64,000 bases of DNA from Halomarina pelagica (lineage in GTDB: Archaea > Halobacteriota > Halobacteria > Halobacteriales > Haloarculaceae): assembly GCF_024228315.1 (NCBI RefSeq), contig NZ_CP100454.1, positions 2,418,001 through 2,482,000 on the forward strand, read 5' to 3'. Positions 41,227-48,652 of the stretch are shown here, piece by piece; positions within the stretch are counted from its first letter, which is position 1, and each line of letters opens with the position of its first letter. The translations under genes and the position numbers were made by a program. Below the pieces are notes generated by a model. It ran no database searches. It was not told where the DNA came from and saw nothing but the letters and a program-made list of their open reading frames with translations.

Positions 41227-41862
41227 TCACCGCCCTCGTTCGCGATCGAGATACTGCACCGCCTCCTCGTCGGGCACCTGTCCGAACTCCCGGTAGAACC
41301 GGCCGACCGCGCCGAAGTAGGCGGGCGTCTCGACGCAGATCACGTCGTCGGCCTCGCGTTCGAGCATCTCGACGGAGTCCGGCGGGGCGACCGGCGCGGC
41401 GACGATCACCCGATCCGCGCCGGCGGCGTACGTGGTCCTGACGCAGGCGAGCGTCGTCGCGCCCGTCGCGATGCCGTCGTCGACGACGAGCGCGGTCTTG
41501 CCCCGGAGGTCGAGCGGCGGCCGGTCGCCGCGGTAGCGCGCCGCCTTCTCTCGCGCCGCCTCGGCCTGCCGCTCGCGCTCGTCGTCGAGATAGCCCTCGG
41601 TGACGCCGAGGCTGGCGACGAGGTCGTCGTTGATCCACGTCGCGCCGTCGGCCCCGACGGCCCCGACGGCGAGTTCCGGGTTACCCGGCGCGCCGAGCTT
41701 GCGCGCGACGACCACGTCGAGGGGCAGGTCGAGGGCGTCCGCGACGGCCCGACCCACCGGGAGGCCGCCGCGCGGTATCGCGAGGACGATGTCGGCCTCG
41801 ACGCCGCGCGATTCGAGCACCTCGGCGAGCTGTCGTCCCCCTTCCGTGCGGTCCGTGAACAC
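41227..41862 (-). CDS. Phosphoribosyltransferase (PRTase, type I)
   Basis: 211 residues. PRPP-binding motif ALVVDDGIATGATTLACV near residues 118-135, and IVLAIPRGGLPVGRAVADALDLPLDVVVARKLGAPGNPELAVGAVG at the N-terminus match the widespread haloarchaeal PRTase-like hydrolase family often annotated as PRTase regulator. The base substrate is unknown; it could act on purines or as a sensor. No pyr or pur operon is directly linked, though purB is 290 bp away in the same direction. Confidence 0.85.
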   Translation of the reverse strand: MFTDRTEGGRQLAEVLESRGVEADIVLAIPRGGLPVGRAVADALDLPLDVVVARKLGAPGNPELAVGAVGADGATWINDDLVASLGVTEGYLDDERERQAEAAREKAARYRGDRPPLDLRGKTALVVDDGIATGATTLACVRTTYAAGADRVIVAAPVAPPDSVEMLEREADDVICVETPAYFGAVGRFYREFGQVPDEEAVQYLDRERGR

Positions 41863-41988
41863 GAGTCGTTCACCCGGACGAACTACGGGACTGCGGCGTA
41901 TGACCCTTTTGCCGGCTCGAACGGGTACCGTTCAGATACGAGTCGTCGAGTCGAACGCGCCGACGTGACGGCCTCGAACGCCCCCTCC

Positions 41989-42056
41989 CGCTCGACGGCT
42001 GCGAACCGCACTGCGCGCGCCTCCGGCGTGCTTATGGGTTCTCGCTCGCCGAGCGG
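41989..42056. repeat. 68-bp dispersed repeat, copy 2
   Basis: 64 of 68 bases match 15439-15506, same orientation. It fills the middle of the 286-bp gap between the phosphoribosyltransferase and the 3' end of purB. No gene is supported in the gap. Confidence 0.75.
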
Positions 42057-42148
42057 TCGGCCCGTTCACTCCCACCCCCCGTGGGTGCTCGTCCGGCGGC
42101 CGCGTACGGAACACTGCCCCCTCGAACGCGCTCGCGGGCGCGTCCCGG

Positions 42149-43558
42149 TCAGTCGTCGGGATCGTCGGGGGCGTCCGACGCCGGGGCGTCGGTCCCGTCC
42201 AGTTCGTCCACGAGGTCGCTCGCGAGGCCCGTGTACCCGGCCGGGGTGAGCGCGCGCAGTTCGTCGCGGACGGACTCGTCCACGTCGAGGTCGTCGAACA
42301 GCGCCCGGAAGTCGTCGAGGGTGACCTCCCGCCCCCGCGTGAGCGCCTTCACCCGCTCGTAGGCGTCCTCGTGGCCCTCCCGGCGGAGGATCGTCTGGAC
42401 CGCCTCGCCGACGACGGCGGGCGTGGCCTCGAGTTCCTCGCGCATGACGCGCTCGTTGGGAACGACCTTCCCCAGCCCGGTCCGGAGCTTCGTATAACCG
42501 ATGAGGCAGTGGGCGAACGCCGCGCCGATATTACGCTTCACGGTGGAGTCGGAGAGGTCGCGCTGGAGGCGCGAGGTCGTCACGTAGTCGGCGAGAAAGA
42601 CGAGGTCGGCGTTCGCCTTCGAGAGGTTCCCCTCGCTGTTCTCGAAGTCGATGGGGTTGACCTTGTGGGGCATCGTCGAACTCCCCGTCTCGCCCGCGGC
42701 GGCCTCCTGGCCGAGGTAGCGGTCGCTGACGTAGAGCCACACGTCGCGATCCAGGTCGAGTAGCACGTCGTTGACCCGGCGGAACGCGTCGAACAGTTCG
42801 GCGAGGTCGTCGCAGGGGTTCACCTGGGTCGCGAGCGGGAGGTGGGCGAACCCGAGCGACTCGACGAACGCCCGCGAGAACGCCCGCCAGTCCACCTCCG
42901 GGTAGGCGACGCGGTGGGCGGCGTAGGTGCCCGAGGCACCGGCGAGCTTCCCGGCCAGTTCGACGCCCTCGATCGCGGCGACCGCCCGCCCGACGCGGGC
43001 GGCGTAGACGGCCATCTCCTTGCCGAACGTGGTCGGCGTGGCGGGCTGGCCGTGCGTGCGCGCCAGCATGGGGAGGTCGCGGTGCGCCCGCGCGAGGTCG
43101 GCGAGGTCGTCGCGGACCGCGCGCAGTTCGGGCAGCAGCGCCGCCTCGACCGCGCCGCGGACGAGCAGCCGCTGGGCGAGGTTGTTCACGTCCTCGCTCG
43201 TCAGCCCGAAGTGGATCCACGGGCCGTACTCCGGGAACGAGTCGCGGACGAAGTACTCGACGGCCTTCACGTCGTGGTTGGTCGCCGGGAACTCGCCGTG
43301 GCCCTCGGTCTCGATCTCCTTGACGAGTTCCGCGTCGTCCGCGTCGAACTCCCCGTACAGCGCCCGGAGCGCCGCGCGGTCGTCCGCGTCGATCGAGAGC
43401 GGCGTGGCGTCGAGGTCGGCCAGCGCGATCAGGTACTCCACCTCGACCCGCACGCGGGCGCGCATCAGGCCCGACTCGCTCGCGTAGGGGACGAGCGGGG
43501 CCGTCTTCGAGGCGTAGCGCCCGTCGAGCGGCGAGACGGCGTCGAGTGACGTTCGCAT
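42149..43558 (-). CDS. purB: Adenylosuccinate lyase
   Basis: 469 residues. The fumarase/aspartase-superfamily signature GETGSSTMPHKVNPIDFEN is at about residues 280-300, with HFGLTSEDVNNLAQ and MLARTHGQPATPTTFGKE as the other two conserved regions. It splits SAICAR to AICAR and adenylosuccinate to AMP. The normal start is MRTSLDAVSPLDGRYASKT at 43558. The AICAR made here is the substrate of the PurH domain encoded at 48653. The C-terminal 15 residues are acidic. Confidence 0.95.
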   Translation of the reverse strand: MRTSLDAVSPLDGRYASKTAPLVPYASESGLMRARVRVEVEYLIALADLDATPLSIDADDRAALRALYGEFDADDAELVKEIETEGHGEFPATNHDVKAVEYFVRDSFPEYGPWIHFGLTSEDVNNLAQRLLVRGAVEAALLPELRAVRDDLADLARAHRDLPMLARTHGQPATPTTFGKEMAVYAARVGRAVAAIEGVELAGKLAGASGTYAAHRVAYPEVDWRAFSRAFVESLGFAHLPLATQVNPCDDLAELFDAFRRVNDVLLDLDRDVWLYVSDRYLGQEAAAGETGSSTMPHKVNPIDFENSEGNLSKANADLVFLADYVTTSRLQRDLSDSTVKRNIGAAFAHCLIGYTKLRTGLGKVVPNERVMREELEATPAVVGEAVQTILRREGHEDAYERVKALTRGREVTLDDFRALFDDLDVDESVRDELRALTPAGYTGLASDLVDELDGTDAPASDAPDDPDD

Positions 43559-43663
43559 ACCGGGGGGTGTGCGCACCGGGCGAAAAAGGGTGTCGAAGCG
43601 ACGAGCGCGTGGAGACGAGGTCGGCGACCGAAAGTATTCACCGCCGCCGGCGACAGTTCGGCC

Positions 43664-44032
43664 ATGTCGGCCGCCCTCCGCTCGCCGGTCGAGTCGCGCC
43701 GAATCGCGCTCGCCGTTGCCGCACTCGCCGCCGTCGCGATGCCGCTCTTCCTCGCGGCGTACGAGGCGACGAACGGGACGGCGTCGGCACTACTGTGGGC
43801 GTTCCTGGCACTCGCCGCGCTCGGGAGCGCCGCAATCGGTTACGCGACGCGGACCGTCACGGGGGCGATACTCCCCCTGTCGCCCGCGGTCGCGTACGTC
43901 GTCGGTCCCGGTCGGACGGCGTTTTTCCCCGCCGCCGCGTTCGTCCCGCTCGGTGTCCTGCTCCCGCTCGCGTTCGGGTTCGTCGCGGCGAGCGCCGGCG
44001 TCTCGCTCCGCCGGACGCTCGCCGCTCGCTGA
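43664..44032 (+). CDS. Small hydrophobic membrane protein, unknown
   Basis: 122 residues with about four transmembrane segments (IALAVAALAAVAMPLFLAAY, LLWAFLALAALGSAAIGY, GAILPLSPAVAYVVG, LGVLLPLAFGFVAASAG). No family recognised. ATG 43664 has a TATA-like AAGTATTC 28-30 nt upstream, supporting leaderless expression. It is divergent from purB. Confidence 0.6.
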   Translation: MSAALRSPVESRRIALAVAALAAVAMPLFLAAYEATNGTASALLWAFLALAALGSAAIGYATRTVTGAILPLSPAVAYVVGPGRTAFFPAAAFVPLGVLLPLAFGFVAASAGVSLRRTLAAR

Positions 44033-44107
44033 CCCGCTCCGGATCGGCCGCGGAGACGGCGACGGATCGCGCCGGTCGCCGTTAGACGAGCGGGCAGAGC
44101 GTTCGAT

Positions 44108-44455
44108 TCACCGGCCGGGCGCGCCTCCGGCGCTCCCGTTCGTCGGTCCGCCCGCGTTCACCGGCGCGCTCGACGTCGACGCGTTTTCCGACGAGCGTCG
44201 GGACTCCGGGAGGGGCGCGGCGCTCTCGCTCGTCACGTTCGTCGTACTTCCGCTCGTCGCGCTTTCGTTCGCCGCGCTCGCGTTCTCCGCGCTCCCGTTC
44301 GTCGCGTTCGACGGCGACAGGTCGTCCGCCGCCGCGAACGACACGGTCGCTACCTCCTCGTCCGCGAGGTACGCGACGGTGCCGTAGCCGCCGGCGAAGG
44401 CGACGACGCAGATCACGAGCGCGAGCGCACCGACGGTCGCGTCCCGGAGGATCAC
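44108..44455 (-). CDS. SipW-type-signal-peptide low-complexity secreted protein
   Basis: 115 residues. The N-terminal MILRDATVGALALVICVVAFAGGYGTVAYLADEE is a single hydrophobic segment of the kind cleaved by SipW-type peptidases (xxxYLxDEE after the helix resembles YFSDxE). The rest is a Ser/Asn/Ala/Thr/Gly-rich tail, probably a surface-exposed stalk with several potential glycosylation-type NxS/T sequons. ATG overlaps the sipW-like stop (ATGA at 44452-44455), so it is co-translated with the peptidase likely to process it. The overlapping plus-strand frames are shadows. Confidence 0.6.
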   Translation of the reverse strand: MILRDATVGALALVICVVAFAGGYGTVAYLADEEVATVSFAAADDLSPSNATNGSAENASAANESATSGSTTNVTSESAAPLPESRRSSENASTSSAPVNAGGPTNGSAGGAPGR

Positions 44456-45354
44456 TCCGGCTCACCCCCGTCGGGTATCGCCGCGGGGTCCGACGGCCCG
44501 TCGTCGGTCGTCGCGTCCGGCTCCGCCGACGGCGCGGCGTACCACACCGCCCCGAGGAACAGGGCCGTCCCCCCGGCGGCGACGGCCACGCCCACCGACC
44601 AGAAGCTCCGGTGCAGGACCGCGACCGCCGCGCTGTACGCCGCGAGGGCGACCAGGACGACGAGCGTCGCCCGGAGGTCGAACCGCGTGACGGCGATCGC
44701 GTCGTCCCCCGACTCGACCGCCGCACCGTCCGCGTTCGAGGGCCCGGCGTCCGGTTCGTCCCCGGCGTCCGGGGTCGCGGACCCGTCCGTCCGTCCCGCC
44801 CGGTTCGCCCGACCCGATCGGAGTACGCTCCGCACCTCCCCGCCGACGAGCAGCGCCACGGGCGCACCGACGAGCAGCGCCAGCCCGAGGGGCGTCCCGC
44901 CGTACCAGAGGACGTAGCCGATCAGCGGGAGGACGTGGACGACCTTCCCGCGGATCTCCGACGGGGTGACGAGTTCGCCGTCGGGCGCGGCGTTCGCGTC
45001 GCCCTGCGTACGGAACGCCGGTCCCCCGTCGGTCTCGACGACCTCGATCACGCGGTGGGTCGTCGGCTCGCCGGGAGGCTCCCCGAAGGTGACGACGTCG
45101 CCCTCCTCGATCGCGCCGGGATCGACGCGACGGACGAGGACGGAGTCGCCCGTGCCGATGGCGGGTTCCATGCTCCCCGAGAGGACGACGTAACTCTCGT
45201 CCGCCCCGACGAGCGCGGGGACCGCGTGGACGACGAACGGCGCGACGGCGGCGACGAGGACGAGCGCGCCGAGCGCGCGGCCGATCCGTCGGCGGCCGGG
45301 GAGGTCGGGGCGGTCGCCGAGTTCGTCGCGGACCGCCCGCAGCCTACGCCTCAC
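44452..45354 (-). CDS. Signal peptidase I, SipW/archaeal type
   Basis: 300 residues. ESYVVLSGSMEPAIGTGDSVLVRRV carries the catalytic Ser of the SGSMEP box. EPTTHRVIEVVET has a His where bacterial enzymes have the general-base Lys, as in archaeal and ER-type peptidases. Hydrophobic segments lie at the N-terminus and around LALLVGAPVALLVG; a disordered acidic linker and two C-terminal helices follow. It starts with GTG at 45354, overlapping the upstream TasA-like gene by 11 nt. It probably cleaves the SipW-type substrates encoded on either side. Confidence 0.87.
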   Translation of the reverse strand: MRRRLRAVRDELGDRPDLPGRRRIGRALGALVLVAAVAPFVVHAVPALVGADESYVVLSGSMEPAIGTGDSVLVRRVDPGAIEEGDVVTFGEPPGEPTTHRVIEVVETDGGPAFRTQGDANAAPDGELVTPSEIRGKVVHVLPLIGYVLWYGGTPLGLALLVGAPVALLVGGEVRSVLRSGRANRAGRTDGSATPDAGDEPDAGPSNADGAAVESGDDAIAVTRFDLRATLVVLVALAAYSAAVAVLHRSFWSVGVAVAAGGTALFLGAVWYAAPSAEPDATTDDGPSDPAAIPDGGEPE

Positions 45355-46417
45355 GCTCGAACACCTCCTCGCTCGCGTTCCACTCGTACTTGACGCACGC
45401 CAGATCGCCCGGGCAGGGGTCCGCGGGCGTCTGGTCCGCCGCCGGCGCGGTGCCGCCGCCGACGGTCGCCGTCCCGTCGGTCGCGCCGCCGACCGCGAAG
45501 TTCTCCAGGGCGTCGGGACCGCGCCCGAACCGATCGAACCCCTCCTTGAGGACCACGACCTCGATCGGCGCGTCCGCCGCCCACCGGATCGAGAGCGGTT
45601 CCCGCGTCCCCCCCTCGACCTTCGATTCGGTCACCTCCAGCGCGGTGATCGTCGGCTCCTCGCCCTCGTAGCAGAAGGCGACGAAGCTGATGCCCGACCG
45701 CGGGCCGCCGGGATCGCCGCCACCGTCGTCCGCACACGGCGACTCGGCGGGCGACGCGTGGCGCGCCTGCCGGGCGGCGAAGCGGAACTCGACGTCGACG
45801 CCGTCGCCCTCGACCCCCGGCCCCGCGTCGGCCGGGAGTTCCCACTCGAACCGGAGCGCGACCGATCCCCGCTCCCCGGGGGCGGTCGGCCGGAGCGCCG
45901 CCTGCGTCCCGGGGGGTCGCGGGCGTCCGGTTCCGTCGACGGGGAGTCCGCCCACGAGCGCGCGCTCGACCGCCGCCAGCGTTCCGGACGCGACGACGGT
46001 CGCCCGATCGTTCTCGTCGACGAGCGAGAGCGCGACCCACAGGGCGTCCCACAGATCCGCTCCCTCGTCGGCTCCTCCGCCGCCGTCCGTCCTCGACGCG
46101 AACGTGCAGAGCCAGAGCCAGACGGGGTTGCTCGTCACGCCGAACTCGAACAGCACCTCGCCGCTCGAACCGGGCCGGAGGTCGGGAAACGACAGGGTGA
46201 TCGGCTCGCCGTCGGCGACGGTCCCGCTCCCGACCGTCGCGCCGCCGACCGTCCCCGTGTAGCGGACCGCGAGATCGACCGCCCCGGCGGTGAGCCGAGC
46301 GCGGGTGGCCGCCCGATCCGAGAGGGCGGCGTAGGTCCCCGCCCCGAAGCTCGCGGCACCGATCCCGCCCACCGCGGAGAGGACGGCGCGTCGGTCGAGG
46401 GTGAGCCGATCGCTCAC
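45344..46417 (-). CDS. SipW-dependent TasA/camelysin-like secreted protein
   Basis: 357 residues. N-terminus LTLDRRAVLSAVGGIGAASFGAGTYAALSDRAAT is a Tat-like/SipW-type signal with the SDRA cleavage region; then TAGAVDLAVRYTG and SFPDLRPGSSGEVLFEFGVTSNPVWLWLCT match the TasA/camelysin pattern (DLxPG, alternating strands). The second half is beta-rich with several Cys. It would be cut by the adjacent SipW-like peptidase and form an extracellular matrix or surface protein. GTG 46417 was chosen; the open frame continues to 47293 out of register with the upstream gene. Confidence 0.72.
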   Translation of the reverse strand: MSDRLTLDRRAVLSAVGGIGAASFGAGTYAALSDRAATRARLTAGAVDLAVRYTGTVGGATVGSGTVADGEPITLSFPDLRPGSSGEVLFEFGVTSNPVWLWLCTFASRTDGGGGADEGADLWDALWVALSLVDENDRATVVASGTLAAVERALVGGLPVDGTGRPRPPGTQAALRPTAPGERGSVALRFEWELPADAGPGVEGDGVDVEFRFAARQARHASPAESPCADDGGGDPGGPRSGISFVAFCYEGEEPTITALEVTESKVEGGTREPLSIRWAADAPIEVVVLKEGFDRFGRGPDALENFAVGGATDGTATVGGGTAPAADQTPADPCPGDLACVKYEWNASEEVFEREA

Positions 46418-46520
46418 GGCCCACCTCGGGTGAGTGCCGGCGAGGGGGTGGACCGACGGGAATGCGGTCGCGACGCCGTCGCGGGGACGGCGGGGTGGGA
46501 TAACCGCCTGGTCATCCCCG

Positions 46521-47639
46521 TTACTCCAGGTCGTCGCCTTCGTGCTCGCCGCTGGACGCGCCGGTTCCCGGCGTGAACATGCTGGGCGCGAGCGGGTTCC
46601 GGTTGTGGCGGTACTGCTGGAAGTGGAACCCGAACAGTACGTCGAGCTGGTCCGTCTGGACCTCGTTCCCGACGGTGTACGGGAGGTGCCAGTCGTAGCC
46701 GAAGCGAACGACGTTCTCGGGGTGCTCCTCGCCCGCCGAGTCGACGACCGGCATGAGCGGCTGGACGAGGTCCTCCGGGACCTGGGTGTTGTCGGTGTTC
46801 CCGCGCTGCGCGCCGTTGAGCAGGGTGCAGCCCCGCCCGTACTCGCCGTCGTAGGGCACGCCGAGCACCTTCGCGATGAACTGCGTCGCCCCCGGGTAGT
46901 TCCAGAGGACGGTCCCGCCCTTGAGTGGGTGTTTCGCGACCTCCGCGACGGTCTGGGGGAGGAAGGTGCACTCCTCCGCGTTGTCCCAGAACTCCGCGGT
47001 CGTGCCGTCGGCGTAGTCCCTGACGTACTCCGGATTGCACTCGTAGCGCCCCGCGTCCACGCGGTAGACGCCGGGGTTGTCGCCGTCGAAGAACGACGAC
47101 CGAACGTCGGCGTCGTAGAACGGGAGGACCAGCAGGGCGTCGGCGAGTTCGCCCTCCCCCTCGCCGCGGTCGTCGGTGACGTGACCGGGTCGAGCCTGCG
47201 GGTCGTCGCTGTACGACTCGGGGTTGTTGATGCCGTTGTCGTCGTCGTTCTCGTAGCCGATACAGGACGTGACCCACGCGGGGTTCGTCTCAACGCTCAA
47301 CTCGAAGACGATCGAGCCGAAGTCACCGGGCTTCAGGTCCTGTACGCTCAGCCCGACCAGCCCCTCCTCGGGCCGCGCCTGGATGCGGACGGGGTGGCCG
47401 TCGGCGAGGTCGTTGTGATCGCCCTCGTCCCCCTGGGACTGGTCTACGATCTCCCCGTTGTAGCTCGCGGACCACCGCACCGTACCGTCGAGGTCGCCCG
47501 CCGTGAACGTCGCCTTCGCCTGGGCGTCGTCGCTGAACGCCGCGTAGCTTCCGAGCCCCGCGACGGTCGACGCGACGCCGATCGTGCCGAGTCCCGCGAG
47601 CATCTTGCGCCGGGACAGTCGAATCGGTTTGTCTGACAT
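46521..47639 (-). CDS. SipW-dependent TasA/camelysin-like secreted protein
   Basis: 372 residues. SRRKMLAGLGTIGVASTVAGLGSYAAFSDDAQAKATFTAGDLDGTVRW is a typical SipW-type signal plus first strand (YAAFSDDA). VQDLKPGDFGSIVFELSVETNPAWVTSCIG is the DLxPG-containing TasA-like sandwich. The later part (CNPEYVRD, EECTFLPQTV, YGRGCTLLNG) has three Cys and may be lineage-specific. It heads the four-gene minus-strand cluster and is probably a surface or matrix protein. Two 14-bp direct repeats lie 80-115 bp upstream of its ATG. Confidence 0.75.
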   Translation of the reverse strand: MSDKPIRLSRRKMLAGLGTIGVASTVAGLGSYAAFSDDAQAKATFTAGDLDGTVRWSASYNGEIVDQSQGDEGDHNDLADGHPVRIQARPEEGLVGLSVQDLKPGDFGSIVFELSVETNPAWVTSCIGYENDDDNGINNPESYSDDPQARPGHVTDDRGEGEGELADALLVLPFYDADVRSSFFDGDNPGVYRVDAGRYECNPEYVRDYADGTTAEFWDNAEECTFLPQTVAEVAKHPLKGGTVLWNYPGATQFIAKVLGVPYDGEYGRGCTLLNGAQRGNTDNTQVPEDLVQPLMPVVDSAGEEHPENVVRFGYDWHLPYTVGNEVQTDQLDVLFGFHFQQYRHNRNPLAPSMFTPGTGASSGEHEGDDLE

Positions 47640-47718
47640 GATGTGTCTCCGCCCGGACCTGCCGGGCTGGCAGTCCGCTCTCTCACCACCACCTTCAGCA
47701 ATTACCGCTTCGCCGACC

Positions 47719-47753
47719 AAACGGACGGTTCGAGGCGGTAAACGGACGGTTCG
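47719..47753 (-). promoter_or_regulatory. Pair of 14-bp direct repeats upstream of the TasA-like gene
   Basis: AAACGGACGGTTCG occurs at 47719-47732 and again at 47740-47753, spaced exactly 21 bp (two helical turns). They lie 80-115 bp upstream of the TasA-like ATG (minus strand) and upstream of the divergent regulator. This is the layout expected of an activator or repressor binding on one face of the DNA. No regulator is proven. The rest of the 315-bp gap holds the two promoters. Confidence 0.5.
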
Positions 47754-47953
47754 GAGGGCTAATGGCTCGTTACTCTGCTCCGGAAGACGCCCCGAAACCG
47801 CAGAGAACGGCGGTTAAGCACCGTTTTAGTCGATCCGGGGGGCTCCGTGTATCAAACACCTGTCGCCCGCCGTCCGACTAATTCGACGTTCGTCGCGCTC
47901 GGCGCTGCAACGGTCGACCACGCTTACTATCCCCCGTTCTCGACACTCTCACG

Positions 47954-47992
47954 ATGGCGGAGAACACCACGGTCGGGGAGGAGCGTCCGTGA
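47954..47992 (+). CDS. Possible 12-codon upstream ORF before the wHTH gene
   Basis: ATGGCGGAGAACACCACGG begins a 12-codon frame MAENTTVGEERP ending TGA at 47990-47992. A TATA-like CTTACTA about 30 bp upstream (47924-47930) would make ATG 47954 the leaderless start of the transcript. The next gene starts with GTG at 47989, overlapping as GTGA, and the GGAGG of the small frame acts as its Shine-Dalgarno. So this may be a translationally coupled leader peptide; a chance frame is possible. Confidence 0.35.
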   Translation: MAENTTVGEERP

Positions 47993-48528
47993 GTCGGCGA
48001 GTCCTCGCTTCGCCGCCGCGGCTGGCGGAGACCGACATCCACGACGTGCTGCGCAACGACCGCCGCCGACACGTGATCCGCGAACTGCGCTCGCGCGTGG
48101 GGATCGTGACGCTGCGCGGGCTGGCCGAGTCCATCGCGGAGCGAGAGGCGGGCGAGTCGCCCGCGCCGCGAAACGTCCGGGACAGCGTCTACAACTCCCT
48201 CCACCAGACTCACCTGCCGAAGCTCGACGACATGGGGATCATCAGGTACGACCGGGACCGAAAGACGATCGAACTCGACGATAGCGCCCGCCGCGTCTGC
48301 CTCTACATGGAGGTCGCGACGCCCTACGGCGTCACGTGGGCACAGTACTACCGGACGCTCGCGCTCCTCGCGCTGGTCGCCGTCGTCCTCGTCGAGGTCG
48401 GCCTCGTCGCGCTCGGCGAGTCCGGCGTGCTCCTCCTCGCCTGCGGCTCTCTGCTGATCGTCGCTCTCTCCACGGCGTACCAGCTGTGGTCGAACCGGTG
48501 GATCATCCTCGGCACCCTCGTCGACTGA
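47989..48528 (+). CDS. wHTH regulator with C-terminal membrane segments (DUF7344-like)
   Basis: 179 residues. ETDIHDVLRNDRRRHVIRELRSRVGIVTLRGLAESIAERE is a winged-helix start of the DUF7344/ArsR-like haloarchaeal type, with LHQTHLPKLDDMGIIRYDRDRKTIELDD as the wing. Two transmembrane helices (LALLALVAVVLVEVGLVAL, VLLLACGSLLIVALSTAY) follow. Family members adjoin SipW-type surface clusters in haloarchaea, so a role controlling the divergent TasA/SipW cluster is inferred. GTG 47989 has GGAGG 7 nt upstream. Confidence 0.75.
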   Translation: MSRRVLASPPRLAETDIHDVLRNDRRRHVIRELRSRVGIVTLRGLAESIAEREAGESPAPRNVRDSVYNSLHQTHLPKLDDMGIIRYDRDRKTIELDDSARRVCLYMEVATPYGVTWAQYYRTLALLALVAVVLVEVGLVALGESGVLLLACGSLLIVALSTAYQLWSNRWIILGTLVD

Positions 48529-48553
48529 CGCGCCCGACCGCGGACGCGACGAT

Positions 48554-48607
48554 ACACGATCGTGTGTACCTATGATGAGGGCGGAGTTCGATAATACACG
48601 TCCGTGC
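48554..48607 (+). promoter_or_regulatory. Two palindromic boxes upstream of purNH
   Basis: ACACGATCGTGT (48554-48565) is a perfect 12-bp palindrome. ACACGTCCGTGC (48596-48607) is a close imperfect copy. Their centres are 42 bp apart, four helical turns, 51-93 bp before the purNH ATG at 48653. Such a pair fits cooperative binding of a purine regulator or activator. No regulator gene is known from the window. Confidence 0.45.
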
Positions 48608-48652
48608 ACTCGAACCGACACCGCTTTGAGCCTCCCCCCGGGCCTGACACAC

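Noticed and set aside
41932-42114. 60-codon minus-strand ORF over the 68-bp repeat
   Set aside because: The KHAGGAR peptide is repeated only because the DNA repeat is. Flanking residues differ and no promoter is visible.
43546-44387. Plus-strand frames over the small membrane gene and sipW-linked gene
   Set aside because: Ser/Arg-rich shadows of 43664-44032 and 44108-44455, with no start signal.
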